Positions 32,291 to 41,258 are shown, numbered from the stretch's first letter. The stretch: 64,000 bases of DNA from RHKX01 sp964641695 (GCA_964641695.1 CAZXKG010000003.1:1-64000); one strand, 5' to 3'. The notes: generated by a model not told the origin, from the letters alone. Made by a program: numbers and translations.

Positions 32291-35242
32291 CTACCACTCC
32301 CCGGGGATGTAGCCGACCGCGCAGAGACGCTGGCCGCTCGAGGCGATGAGGAGGCCACGCTCGAACACCTGGGGGGTGAAGAAGGACATCTTCTCGATCC
32401 CGGCCCCGGTCTTGGGACCCTCCAGCGGCGCGAACATCGAATCGCCGATCCCGCCGGGAGGAGACATCGCCCCGCCGATCCCACGGCTGAAGAAGTAGAT
32501 CGCCCTGATCGGGCTTCCGTTGCCGTCGTAGCCCACGGTGACCTGCATCTGCGCGTCGTCAGGCTGGTTCGGCCACCCTCGCCGCCCGCTGAGCTGGCAG
32601 TCCATGTCACGGGCGTTGAGCCGGTTGCCGCGGATCAGGTACGGATAGGCGACCGGAACGAGCGCCTCGTAGAACCAGACCCGAGCGCTGCTGCGAAGCC
32701 GCGACACGGTCGCCGAGTCGTCCCTCGGGATCCGCCACGCCCCCTCGATCCTCGAGTCGGCCGCCATCAGCTTCCCGTAGTCGCTGACGACCAACTTCGC
32801 CAGTCCGGTGAGCTGCTGCTTGGACTGGTCGATCCGGTCGAGCATCTCGGTGGCGAGCTGCGAGGCGCGGGCTTTCACCTCCTCGCCGAGGACCGGCGTG
32901 CCGCCCGTCTTCTTCGAGAGGAACGCGAACAGCGCGAACGAGGCGGAGATCCCGGCCGCGGCCGACGACCCGGGCGGCGGAGAGAACTCGCCCAGCTTCG
33001 CGATCCCGCTTGCGAGCATCAGGCCCCAGTAAGCGGAGTTGTCGTCGTCGGCGGGTCGCTGCACGGACTTCCAGATGTCGTCGCCGATCTGCTTCAGATC
33101 CACGTACTGGCCCACGGCGGACCGGTCGAACGGGGCCCGCAGGCGATCGAAGTAGCCGTAGACGTGGGCAACCGCGGCCATCTCCTCGAGCAGCCGGGCC
33201 TTGACCGCATCGAACGTGGCGGCGCTGAAGGCGCTCGTGCCGCTCGGATAGGTGACGTTCGACGCCAGCCTGCTGTGCACGAGGTCCCAGTCGGCGCCGT
33301 CGTTCTTCCAGTAGTACTTCCTGGAAGCGACGTCAGAGGCGACGCACGCCGCGGGCGAATCGCAGAACGTCAGCTGTGACCAGATGTACCTGGCGGCCGC
33401 GTAGACCTCTGTGTCCGGCTTCGAGGGAGCCATCGACGGCCACTCGACGGCCTCCTGGTAAGCGAGGTTGATCAGGTCGGTGTTCAGCCCGCCCGTGGGG
33501 TTCGCGGTGGTCGGGGAGGCGGCGACCGGCGCGATGAACTTCGAGTCGCGGGCGCGGGTGAGGCTGCCGATCAGGCGAGCCGGCGCGATGGCCGGCGTCG
33601 GGTAAGGGCCGGCGTCGTACGCGGTGCTCGCCTCCTGGGGAGGTGCCGCGATCCCCTCCCGGCCGATCAGCGCGTATCGGGTAGTGCCGTCGAGCGCGTA
33701 CAGGTAGTGGCGGTTCGCGCCGAGTCGGCCGCCGAGCTGGTTGACGACCCGGTCCCACTCGGGACCGGCCGCCGTGGGGGTGCCGATCGTCTGCAGGAAG
33801 ACCAACGGCCCTCCCGGCAGGTCGAGCGCTTCCTTGATCTGATCGGCGGCCGCCGCCTGGCGCGAGCGGTCGCTGATCCCCGATCCGTTGGTCGGGATCA
33901 CCCCCTCGTACATCGTCGTCATCGAAGCGCCCTCGACCGCGACCAGATGGAAACCCGCCGTGGCCCCGGCCGGCAGATCCCTCGTGTACGTGCCGGGGCC
34001 GATCTTGATCACGTTCCGGGTGTCGGAGCTGCCCGCGGCCTTGGTGTCGAAGTTGGGGTGCTCGGGCGAGACGAAGTCGTAGAGGTGGGCGCCCGAGGAG
34101 GTGATCGCCTCGTTCTGCATCAGGTAACCGCTGATCGAGCCCGACACCTCGAAAGTCGTGCTCGGCGCGAAGCGCACCGTGGCCGATCCATCGGCACCGC
34201 CGGGGATCCCGATGATCGAGAACGGCTTACCCGCCCGCAGCACTGCGAACGAGGATCGACTCAGCACGCCGGCGCCGATCCGCTTCGCGACCGCCGACAG
34301 CCCGGCGAGCTGTCCCTCCGGAACGCCGCTCCGGCCGCTGACGATCATCAGGTAGCGCTGGAAGTTGCTGCCGCTCGCGTACCCGTCGGCCTTGCGCCAC
34401 AAGGTGTTGATCCCGTCGTCGTCGCGCTTGACGCTGCCGGATTCGACGCCCGCCAGGGTCGCCCGGTCCAAGACCGCCCAGGCAAGCTCATCGGTCGGCA
34501 CGTCGGAGGAGGACTCGGGGTAGGAGCGCCCGCCGACCTCGATCTTCCCTCCACCGGCGATCGTCCGCACCTTCGCGCCGATCGGCGGATCGTCGACGGC
34601 CGAGACGACGACCGTGTCGTAGGCCTTCGGTCCGCCCGAGCGGCGCTGGGCCTGAAGTCGGAGGACGTAGGTGCCGCGACGATCGGCCCTCAGCGTCGGC
34701 TGCGGCGTAGAGCGGTCGATCAGCCTCGGCCTCGCTCCCGGCGGAGCGCTGAGGATCCGCCAGCGGTGCCGCAGCTTCTTCCTCAACCCGGCCGGAGGTG
34801 CGACGCCCAGCCCGACGCCGACCTTGGGCTCGACCACCTGATCCTCCCCCGCGTTGGCGAGCAGTTGGCTGCGGGTGAGCACGATCCTTGCCCGATCGGC
34901 CCTGTTCCCGAAGGGGCTGACCGCGTTCACGCGGATCTTGTTGGCGCCTCCCCTCAGACCGTCGACCACGCCGAGGTGCGCGACCCGCCTCGTCGGGCCC
35001 AACGGCAGGAACGCACCCTCGACCCGGCGGCCGTTGATCCGCAGCTTCAGATCGGCGTTCTTGGTCGTCCGCACCTCGAGCCGCACCGCTGCTGTGCCGG
35101 CACGGACCTCCACGCTCTCGACGATCGCCGTCGGTGGCTTCTTCGCACCGGCGACCGGCGCACCGACGGTGGCCGCCACCAACAGGGCGGTGACGATCGC
35201 AAGGCGCGCGATCCACCCGATCCCCGTCGTTCGAGTTGACAT
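32291..35242 (-). CDS. Large secreted protein with Ig/PKD-like N-terminal modules
   Basis: A 983-aa protein with a signal peptide (IARLAIVTALLVAATVGAPVAG). Residues ~40-115 are Ig-like (VESVEVRAGTAAVRLEV). Residues ~120-225 are PKD-like, with HRWRILSAPPGARP and GTYVLRLQAQ, matching the module in the phospholipase D-like protein at 25066-27294. The long middle part has no domain I recognise. It contains alternating hydrophilic and helical stretches and ends with Cys-containing repeats. The ATG at 35242 is preceded by GAGGTGAGCG. It is 10 bp behind the next upstream gene on the same strand, so they form an operon. Confidence 0.78.
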   Translation of the reverse strand: MSTRTTGIGWIARLAIVTALLVAATVGAPVAGAKKPPTAIVESVEVRAGTAAVRLEVRTTKNADLKLRINGRRVEGAFLPLGPTRRVAHLGVVDGLRGGANKIRVNAVSPFGNRADRARIVLTRSQLLANAGEDQVVEPKVGVGLGVAPPAGLRKKLRHRWRILSAPPGARPRLIDRSTPQPTLRADRRGTYVLRLQAQRRSGGPKAYDTVVVSAVDDPPIGAKVRTIAGGGKIEVGGRSYPESSSDVPTDELAWAVLDRATLAGVESGSVKRDDDGINTLWRKADGYASGSNFQRYLMIVSGRSGVPEGQLAGLSAVAKRIGAGVLSRSSFAVLRAGKPFSIIGIPGGADGSATVRFAPSTTFEVSGSISGYLMQNEAITSSGAHLYDFVSPEHPNFDTKAAGSSDTRNVIKIGPGTYTRDLPAGATAGFHLVAVEGASMTTMYEGVIPTNGSGISDRSRQAAAADQIKEALDLPGGPLVFLQTIGTPTAAGPEWDRVVNQLGGRLGANRHYLYALDGTTRYALIGREGIAAPPQEASTAYDAGPYPTPAIAPARLIGSLTRARDSKFIAPVAASPTTANPTGGLNTDLINLAYQEAVEWPSMAPSKPDTEVYAAARYIWSQLTFCDSPAACVASDVASRKYYWKNDGADWDLVHSRLASNVTYPSGTSAFSAATFDAVKARLLEEMAAVAHVYGYFDRLRAPFDRSAVGQYVDLKQIGDDIWKSVQRPADDDNSAYWGLMLASGIAKLGEFSPPPGSSAAAGISASFALFAFLSKKTGGTPVLGEEVKARASQLATEMLDRIDQSKQQLTGLAKLVVSDYGKLMAADSRIEGAWRIPRDDSATVSRLRSSARVWFYEALVPVAYPYLIRGNRLNARDMDCQLSGRRGWPNQPDDAQMQVTVGYDGNGSPIRAIYFFSRGIGGAMSPPGGIGDSMFAPLEGPKTGAGIEKMSFFTPQVFERGLLIASSGQRLCAVGYIPGEW

Positions 35243-35252
35243 CTCGCTCACC

Positions 35253-36164
35253 TCAGGGCCTCAGGTAGAGGTATCCACGGATGTAGACGTCCCCGGAGTC
35301 GTTGGGGTGCGCGTCCCAGTTGAGGTAGAGGGGACCGCCGACCTCGCCCGCACGCTGACCCGGCAACACCGGGGTGTAGAAGCGATCGCCGTTGTCGCCT
35401 CCGAGCTCGTTGACCGCCAATGCATCGGTGATCACGAGGTTGGGCGAGCTCGAGCTCGCGAGCGTCCCGGTGAGAGTCGCGGTTCCGAACGTGGAGTACG
35501 CGTAGTACTTGAAGGTGTGCTGGTTGTGGTCGAAGATGATCCCGACCGAGGGGGCGCCGCCGGTCGTCTGCACGCCCCAGGGGAACGAGCCGCGAACGGC
35601 CTCCCCGTAGCAGTTGCCGGAGCCTCCACCGAAGCGGCAGACCCGGTTGATCGACGCCTGGATCTCGGTCAGCTGGCAGATCTCTGAATCACCATGGCTG
35701 ACCCAGGGGCTGCACGGCGGGGCATCGACCTCCGCCCTGCCGCCTGGCATCGAGCGCAAGGTCCTCGAGACGGCCCTCCCGCAGCGGCCCTCACGAGTTG
35801 CCTTCGCGTAGAGGCGTCCGGTTCTCCTCGTGTTGAGCAGCCAGCGGTAGATCCCACGAACCCGCTTCGCCTCGACCGCGCCGATCCTCACGTCCCGACC
35901 GGAGCCACGGTTGTTGCCGCGCCGCAGGAAGACGACGACCCGGCGACCGTCGGCGCACGCCCGGCTGCTGCTGCGCACCGTCCCGAAGACCCCTTCCGGC
36001 CAGGACTGGATGCTCACGCGGGTGTCGGCCCGCTTCGCCGCCGATGCCGGGTCAGCGCCGGAGGCCGCTGTCGCGACGATCCCGGCTACGAGCAGGATCA
36101 GAAGCAGGATGAATCTCAGCAGGAGGGCCGACGGGTTGATCGGCGGCGTTCGCGAGTCGGCCAT
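35253..36164 (-). CDS. Secreted protein of unknown function
   Basis: A 303-aa protein. A hydrophobic anchor/signal segment (LLLRFILLLILLVAGIVATAASG) is followed by a basic, Cys-containing region. The C-terminal half is rich in beta strands and aromatic residues (SFPWGVQTTGG, FDHNQHTFKYYAYSTFG, NWDAHPNDSGDVYIRGYLYL). I recognise no domain. The ATG at 36164 lacks a strong ribosome-binding site. It is the first gene of an operon with the 983-aa secreted protein. Confidence 0.65.
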   Translation of the reverse strand: MADSRTPPINPSALLLRFILLLILLVAGIVATAASGADPASAAKRADTRVSIQSWPEGVFGTVRSSSRACADGRRVVVFLRRGNNRGSGRDVRIGAVEAKRVRGIYRWLLNTRRTGRLYAKATREGRCGRAVSRTLRSMPGGRAEVDAPPCSPWVSHGDSEICQLTEIQASINRVCRFGGGSGNCYGEAVRGSFPWGVQTTGGAPSVGIIFDHNQHTFKYYAYSTFGTATLTGTLASSSSPNLVITDALAVNELGGDNGDRFYTPVLPGQRAGEVGGPLYLNWDAHPNDSGDVYIRGYLYLRP

Positions 36165-36261
36165 CTGCCATGTTTTTCCGGATCGAAACCCGAAGTCCTT
36201 TTCGCCTGCCGCGCTCCGCCGCGCAGCCCCGGGGGCGGCCGGTCGATAGCGTCCCGTGCAC

Positions 36262-36576
36262 ATGAGTCTCAAGAACTTCCGGGTCGTCGCGCTGCTCGAG
36301 GCGACGACCTTCCTCCTCCTCCTTCTCTCCAGCGTCCTCAAGCGAACCAGCGACTTCGATCTCGGAGTCACGGTGCTCGGACCGATCCACGGGATCCTCT
36401 TCGTCGCCTACGTCGTCATGGCCCTCGGCCTGCGCGAGGAGGCGCGCTGGACCGGCAAGCAGACGCTGCTGATCCTGCTCGGGGCGGTGCTGCCGTTCGG
36501 CGGGTACGTCGTCGACGGCTGGGTGTCCCGGCACAACGCCGAGCAGCTGAAGGCCGAGACCGCCCGACGCAGCTGA
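36262..36576 (+). CDS. DUF3817 membrane protein
   Basis: A 104-aa protein beginning MSLKNFRVVALLEATTFLLLLL, with three helices and the conserved middle GPIHGILFVAYVVMALGL. This is the DUF3817 family, small actinobacterial membrane proteins of unknown role. It ends five bases before the next gene, so the two are probably co-transcribed. The start is ATG at 36262; a GTG six bases earlier is also possible. Confidence 0.85.
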   Translation: MSLKNFRVVALLEATTFLLLLLSSVLKRTSDFDLGVTVLGPIHGILFVAYVVMALGLREEARWTGKQTLLILLGAVLPFGGYVVDGWVSRHNAEQLKAETARRS

Positions 36577-36579
36577 GCG

Positions 36580-36867
36580 ATGGGCTTCTTCTCCCGGCTG
36601 CGCAACCCGTTCAGCTCGGACCGCCCCGACGGGATCGGCGAGCTGTTCGTCGACGATCCGCGGTTCGATCCCTGGGAGGTGGTGCGTGAGTTCGAGGATC
36701 TCAGTACCGCACGAGCATGGTGTCAACGGCTGCAGGAGGCGGGCATCGACGCCGTGGTCACCGCCGACCACGCGCCCGACCGCTTCGGCCGCGGCGACTT
36801 CTACCTGCAGGTCACGCCGGAGCGGTGGAGCGACGCCGAGGCGTTCCTCAGCGGGCTCGACGACTGA
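36580..36867 (+). CDS. Small conserved hypothetical protein (DUF2007-like)
   Basis: A 95-aa soluble protein. The core FEDLSTARAWCQRLQEAGIDAVVTADH and FYLQVTPERWSDAEAFLSGLD has the beta-alpha-beta look of small signal-transduction-like DUF2007 domains. This is only a resemblance. It follows the DUF3817 gene by three bases. Confidence 0.6.
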   Translation: MGFFSRLRNPFSSDRPDGIGELFVDDPRFDPWEVVREFEDLSTARAWCQRLQEAGIDAVVTADHAPDRFGRGDFYLQVTPERWSDAEAFLSGLDD

Positions 36868-36949
36868 GGACCTCGCGCGGACCGCACGTCGGCTGGGCCA
36901 GGGTGACCGGCAGCTCGCACGGCTACAGGGTTCGTAGGCTGCGCCGATA

Positions 36950-38095
36950 GTGCATGACGTGAGCTCCGCCAAGATCACCAGCCGGGTCGTCGACGATCCC
37001 GGGGACCTCGGCCCGCACCTGGGCGGATGGGACGAGCTGGCGGTGGCCGCCGGCCGGCCCTTCTGCGCACCCGGATGGATGCTCGCCTGGTGGAAGCATG
37101 CGCGGACCGGCGACGCACGGCTGCGAGTGGTCCTCGTCTTCGAGGAGGCCGGGGGCGCCGAGCGCCTAATCGGAGTCGGCCCGTTCTTCGCCCGGATGCG
37201 GAACTTCGGGATCGCCGAGATGCGACTGCTCGCCGCAGGGTTCTGCCATCGGATCGGGCCGCTCTCGGCCCCCGGGCGGGCGGCAGCCGTGGGTGCCGAG
37301 CTCGCCAACGCCCTCGCCGGGATGAGCCCGCGGCCGGCGAGCGTCGTCTTCGAGGGGATCGACGCCGACGATCCCTGGCCTGAGCTGGTCGCCGGCGCCT
37401 GGCCGAGCGGGCGTACTCCCGGAGTCCGCGAGGACCGGCTGATGGACTCGCTGGTGGTCGAGCTCGGCGACTCCTACGAGGAGTGGCTCGCCTCGAAGTC
37501 GAAGAACTTCAGAGATCAGGCCCGCCGCCGCGGCCGCCGGCTCGCCGACGAGGGCGTCGAGCCGCGAATCGCCGGCGAGGACGCCGCGGCGGATCTGATG
37601 CGCCTCCACTACTCGCGCTGGGATGAGCGCGGCGGCTCCGGGGTGCCGGAAACGGCGTCGAAGGTGATAGCCGAGGCGGCGCGCACACTCCCCCCGGAGC
37701 GCCTTCAGATCGCGGTCCTCGGCGGCGAGCAGGGCATCGTCGCCGCGCAGCTCCTGGTCACTGCGGGCGCGGTGTCCGCTTACTGGGGCGGCGGGTTCGA
37801 CGCCTCCCTCTCGAAGCACGCACCCGGCAACCAAGCGCTGCTGGCGGCGTTCGAATCGCTCTCAGCGCACGGCGTAACCGAGATCGACCTCGGCGGCGGC
37901 GATCAGGACTACAAACGCCGCTTCACCGACCGGCACCGCCCGCTGGCGTGGCGGACGGTCTACCCACGCGGCTGGCGCCGGCTCCTTCTGCGGACGATGC
38001 TCGCCCCCAAGCACACGAAGCAGCGGGCCCGGGAGGCCTTCCGCAAGCTCCCGCCGGAACGTCAGCAGAAGATCAAGCGCCTGCTCAGACGCTGA
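36950..38095 (+). CDS. GNAT-like (FemAB / Acetyltransf_6) acyltransferase
   Basis: A 381-aa protein of the BioF2-like double-GNAT family. Markers are FCAPGWMLAWWKHA, LIGVGPFFARM, then the second domain SKSKNFRDQARRRGRRL, MRLHYSRWDERGGSG and the cofactor-side end YWGGGFDASLSKHAPGNQALLAAFESLSAHGVTEIDLGGGDQDYKRRF. Relatives attach acyl or aminoacyl groups to polysaccharide or cell-wall precursors. The C-terminal ~40 residues are strongly basic. The start is GTG at 36950 or 36959. It ends next to tRNA-Ser. Confidence 0.82.
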   Translation: MHDVSSAKITSRVVDDPGDLGPHLGGWDELAVAAGRPFCAPGWMLAWWKHARTGDARLRVVLVFEEAGGAERLIGVGPFFARMRNFGIAEMRLLAAGFCHRIGPLSAPGRAAAVGAELANALAGMSPRPASVVFEGIDADDPWPELVAGAWPSGRTPGVREDRLMDSLVVELGDSYEEWLASKSKNFRDQARRRGRRLADEGVEPRIAGEDAAADLMRLHYSRWDERGGSGVPETASKVIAEAARTLPPERLQIAVLGGEQGIVAAQLLVTAGAVSAYWGGGFDASLSKHAPGNQALLAAFESLSAHGVTEIDLGGGDQDYKRRFTDRHRPLAWRTVYPRGWRRLLLRTMLAPKHTKQRAREAFRKLPPERQQKIKRLLRR

Positions 38096-38107
38096 ACAGG
38101 CGCAAAA

Positions 38108-38196
38108 CGGAGAGGGAGGGATTCGAACCCTCGAGAGAGCTTGCGCCCCCTACTCGCTTAGCAGGCGAGTGCCTTCAGCCGCTCGGCCACCTCTCC
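38108..38196 (-). tRNA. tRNA-Ser (anticodon GCT)
   Basis: The minus strand gives a serine tRNA with a long variable arm: acceptor GGAGAGG/CCTCTCC, anticodon stem CTCGC/GCGAG with loop CTGCTAA (anticodon GCT), variable arm around GGGGGCGCAAGCTCTC, and T-arm GAGGG-TTCGAAT-CCCTC. A tyrosine-recombinase relic lies just beyond its 5' end. Confidence 0.95.
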
Positions 38197-38281
38197 AAGA
38201 CTGGATTCTCGGCTTGTACAAGCCATCCGACGCACAAGTGACTAGTAGCTTGGCTTCGACCGACGCACTCTCAGCGCACAC

Positions 38282-38407
38282 CCTCGGCCAATTGCTCTTG
38301 TCTCTGCGGCTCCAGACATCCAGGGCCGCGACTTTACCGGCATCCTCAGCGAGACCGTCGATCAGATGCCATGAGAGACGTGCAAAGGTCGCGATCGATG
38401 CTGAAGA
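38282..38407 (-). pseudogene. C-terminal relic of a tyrosine recombinase (integrase)
   Basis: The minus strand reads SIATFARLSWHLIDGLAEDAG, compared with SIATCARIYAHLIDGFADEG in the intact integrase at 41259-42335. The catalytic Tyr of the intact copy (ARIYAH) is replaced in the relic (ARLSWH), and no upstream part is left. Its position beside tRNA-Ser suggests an earlier element that used this site. Confidence 0.6.
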
Positions 38408-38465
38408 CGGCTGCAAATGGAGCCCCCGGCTGCTGGCACCGTGGACGCTACGAGCTTTTTGATCT

Positions 38466-38478
38466 GAAGATAATCTTC
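38466..38478. promoter_or_regulatory. Palindrome in an AT-rich promoter region
   Basis: GAAGAT-A-ATCTTC is a perfect 13-bp palindrome. It starts an unusually AT-rich stretch (38456-38520) upstream of the 122-aa gene, with TAGATT as a possible -10 box near 38500. The base composition contrasts with the neighbouring chromosome and supports foreign origin. Confidence 0.45.
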
Positions 38479-38538
38479 CATTTATGCGTAATATGTGCTA
38501 GATTAGAGATAATAATCCCTCTCAGTTAGGAGCTAAAC

Positions 38539-38907
38539 ATGCCAGCTTACCCGGAAGATTTCGAGAGCCTCGAAGAACTCCGCGACCTCATCAACGACAA
38601 CGCCCATAACCCGTCGACCATCGAGATGGTCTCCCTCCGAGAGGCCTACGGCGCAAAGCGGCTCGGTGTCCACATACGAACAAACATCAGCCAGCACCTA
38701 GCCGGACTCGGGCTCGGTCATTACCCGCGCCAGCTTCCCGACGACCAGACGGAGCACGTTCGCGTTTACAAGTTGGGTAGCCCAGCGGCCAACTTGATCG
38801 GCGCCGTTCTTAACCCTTCGCAGGACAACGACGACGTCATCCGATCCGCCGTCGAAGGCGGGGACACCGAGCTAGTCGAGCAGATCCGGGAGCTGGTCTG
38901 CAAGTAG
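38539..38907 (+). CDS. Hypothetical protein next to the DUF3644 gene
   Basis: A 122-aa soluble protein (MPAYPEDFESLEELRDLIND...). The ATG has AGGAG seven bases upstream, and the promoter region is AT-rich. I recognise no domain. Residues 45-60 (VHIRTNISQHLAGLGLGHYP) look like a recognition helix, followed by a region resembling a wing, so DNA binding is possible. It lies 260 bp upstream of the DUF3644 gene on the same strand and might be its partner. 38908-39166 holds no gene I can support. Confidence 0.6.
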   Translation: MPAYPEDFESLEELRDLINDNAHNPSTIEMVSLREAYGAKRLGVHIRTNISQHLAGLGLGHYPRQLPDDQTEHVRVYKLGSPAANLIGAVLNPSQDNDDVIRSAVEGGDTELVEQIRELVCK

Positions 38908-40152
38908 AGCCGGCGATCGAGAAGCTCTCCCAATGCCGCCACTCAAAGCCGCAGTCGAGCTTCAGCCTCCGCTACTGAGCCGAGAGTCACCTCCGAAAGG
39001 GAAGAGGCTCTCGAAGACCCTCCGAGTTGCCTGACGATCGTCTCGATCCCCTCCGCCCCCAGCCCTCGGCAGCTCCCGAGCGTCGCCCATTCACCTTGTC
39101 CGACCAGACATGAGTGGCTGCGCCTGGGCGCTGGCTATCCACCGACGAGCGCCCTAGGCTCCCCACATGGCAGCGCGGCCGAAATGGTGGCACATGCTCC
39201 AGGGGTCGAAGAAGGAGGCACTGCTCGCCGTAGATCTCTACAACCGGGCGGTGTCCGAGCGGAGCCTTGAGGGATTCGTCGTGCATATGCACATGGCATG
39301 GCTGTACCTGCATCACGCAAGGTTCCTCCGTGACAAGGTGGACTACCGACACCGCGAGGACAACGGGCGCTTCGTTCGCGTGGACGGAGAGGTCAAGACA
39401 TGGGAGCTTGGCCGCTGCCTGCGCCAAACGTTTCCGAACGAGAACAACGCGGTACGGGCAAACATCGAGTTCTTCATCAAGGTGCGCAACAAGATCGAGC
39501 ACCGCTACGAGCACCTTCTGGCAACTGCACTCGCCGGGAAGTGCCAGGCGCTCGTCCTCAACTACGAGGAGACGCTCACGGCGTGGTTCAGCGCCGACGA
39601 GGGGCTTGGCGACAGTCTGCGGTTCCCGGTCTTCATGTCGAGCCTGACGCCGGACGCATTGAAAGCTCTCAAGGCCACGCATCAGAAGCTGCCGAAGAAG
39701 TTCACGAGCTTGATTCGTGAGCACGATGCGGCTCTGCCAAGCGACGTCACGGAGGATTGGCGCTATGACTTTCGGGTGCTCTTGCTGCCGCAGACCGGCC
39801 CGAAGACCGAGACCGACGCGGTCATGCGTTTCGTACGCGAGGACGAGATGTCCGACGAGCAACGTCGCGCCCGTGACGTGGTTCAGACGATTGTCCGCAA
39901 CAAGCCGATCGCGGTCCAGAACAAGGGCCGGCACAAGCCAGGCACAGTCGCGAAGCTCGTCTCTGAGGATCTCGGACTGAAGTTCTCGAACTTCGGCCAC
40001 CATGTGGCAGCGTGGCGCCATTACAGAGTTCGTCCCGACAAGAGTGCGGCGCGGCCCGAACTAACCGACGACCGCTATTGCGTATGGGATGAGCCCCACA
40101 AGGACTATCTCTACACCGATGCCTGGGTGAAGAAGCTCGTTAGGGAGCTAGC

Positions 40153-41196
40153 TGTAATTCCTGACCACGTTGTTCATCCGGACCTCCTTGGAGGCTGGGG
40201 GTGTCGAAGCCACCCAGATCCAAGGAGGACACCGGATGAAGCTGCACCGTAATGCGCCGCTCGGCCCGAAGGGCAGGGCGGTGATGGTGAGAAGAGTGGT
40301 CGAGGAGAGCTGGTCGCTCATGGAGGCGGCCGCGGCCGCCGGAATGAGCGAGCGGCGCTGCGCCGAATGGGTCCGTCGCTACCGGGCCGATGGCGAGCTC
40401 GGCCTCGAGGACCGCTCCTCGGCGCCCGCGAGGGTCGCCAACCGCACTGAAGAGCGCCGGATCGAGGCGATCGCTGCGCTCAGGCGCCTGCGGATGACCG
40501 GCGCCGAGATCGCCGAGCTGCTCGAGATGCCGCTCTCGACCGTCTCGGGAGTGTTGAAGCGGATCGGTCTCGGCAAGCTCAGCCGCCTGGAGCCGCCGGA
40601 GCCGCCGAACCGCTACGAGAAGGCCCAGGCCGGCGAGCTGATCCACATCGACGTCAAGAAGCTCGGCCGGATCGGCCGCAAGGGGGCCGGACACCGGGCC
40701 ACCGGCAATCGGGCCAACGGCAAGCGCTCACGCGGGGCGGGCTGGGAGTTCGTCCACGTCTGCGTCGACGACGCCACCAGGATCGCCTACGTCGAGGTTC
40801 TACCCGACGAGAAGCGGGCCACCGCGATCGGCTTTCTGCGCAGGGCGGTGGCCTTCTACCGCTCGCATGGGATCGAGGTCGAAGCGGTGATGACCGACAA
40901 CGGCGGCGCCTACCGCTCGACGATGCATGCGATCGCCTGCCGGGCGATGGGGCTGCGGCACATCCTCACCCGCCCCTACCGGCCCCGGACCAACGGCAAA
41001 GCGGAGCGATTCATCCGCACGATGCTCGGCGGCTGGGCCTACGGAGCGATCTACGGCTCCTCGGCGGAGCGCTCAGCTGCGCTGGCCGGCTGGCTCGACT
41101 TCTACAATCGCCGCCGAAGACACGGCTCCCTCGGCCACCGCCCTCCATTCGAGCGGTTAGCGGAGATCACGCGGAACAACGTGGTCGGTTCTTACA
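40153..41196 (+). mobile_element. IS481-family insertion sequence (1044 bp) with 6-bp target duplication
   Basis: The element starts TGTAATTCC and ends with TTACA. The 23-bp terminal inverted repeats (40153-40175 and 41174-41196) match at 19 positions and share GACCACGTTGTTC. The 6-bp target duplication GCTAGC is at 40147-40152 and 41197-41202. IS481 is known to insert in NCTAGN with 6-bp duplications, which fits exactly. The single gene is intact, so the insertion is probably recent. Confidence 0.92.
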
Positions 41197-41201
41197 GCTA
41201 G
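40236..41201 (+). CDS. IS481-family transposase
   Basis: A 321-aa DDE transposase. The N-terminal HTH (HRNAPLGPKGRAVMVRRVVEESWSLMEAAAAAGMSERRCAEWVRRYRADG, ending LEDRSS) is typical of IS481. The catalytic residues are Asp139 (LIHIDVKKLG), Asp221 (MTDNGGAY) and Glu257 (NGKAERFIR). The ATG at 40236 follows AAGGAGGACACCGG. The last codon and the TAG stop are formed by the final A of the IS plus the target duplication GCTAGC, so the stop codon comes from the insertion site. Confidence 0.94.
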   Translation: MKLHRNAPLGPKGRAVMVRRVVEESWSLMEAAAAAGMSERRCAEWVRRYRADGELGLEDRSSAPARVANRTEERRIEAIAALRRLRMTGAEIAELLEMPLSTVSGVLKRIGLGKLSRLEPPEPPNRYEKAQAGELIHIDVKKLGRIGRKGAGHRATGNRANGKRSRGAGWEFVHVCVDDATRIAYVEVLPDEKRATAIGFLRRAVAFYRSHGIEVEAVMTDNGGAYRSTMHAIACRAMGLRHILTRPYRPRTNGKAERFIRTMLGGWAYGAIYGSSAERSAALAGWLDFYNRRRRHGSLGHRPPFERLAEITRNNVVGSYS

Positions 41202-41258
41202 CCGACCCGAAGAAGTTCGAGGAGGTAACCGGCAAGCGGCAGGTCCCGGCTTAGAAGT

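Larger units (their letters stand above)
39167..41254 (+). pseudogene. DUF3644 (HEPN-like) gene interrupted by an IS481-family element
   Basis: The frame from 39167 encodes ALLAVDLYNRAV, MAWLYLHHARFLRDKVDYRHRED, VKTWELGRCLRQTFP and FFIKVRNKIEHRYEH, the core of DUF3644. R107-N-x3-H112 (RNKIEH) fits the catalytic motif of HEPN ribonucleases. The frame is broken at codon 328-329 by the IS at 40153-41196. With the IS and one copy of GCTAGC removed, it continues LADPKKFEEVTGKRQVPA and stops at 41254, giving a 345-aa protein. So the insertion took off only about the last 16 residues, and a slightly altered product may still be made. HEPN proteins often act in phage defence or as toxins. That role is inferred here. 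Confidence 0.8.

Noticed and set aside
38987..40021. Long minus-strand open frame opposite the DUF3644 gene
   Set aside because: The plus strand encodes clear DUF3644 motifs; the antisense frame shows none and has no ribosome-binding site.
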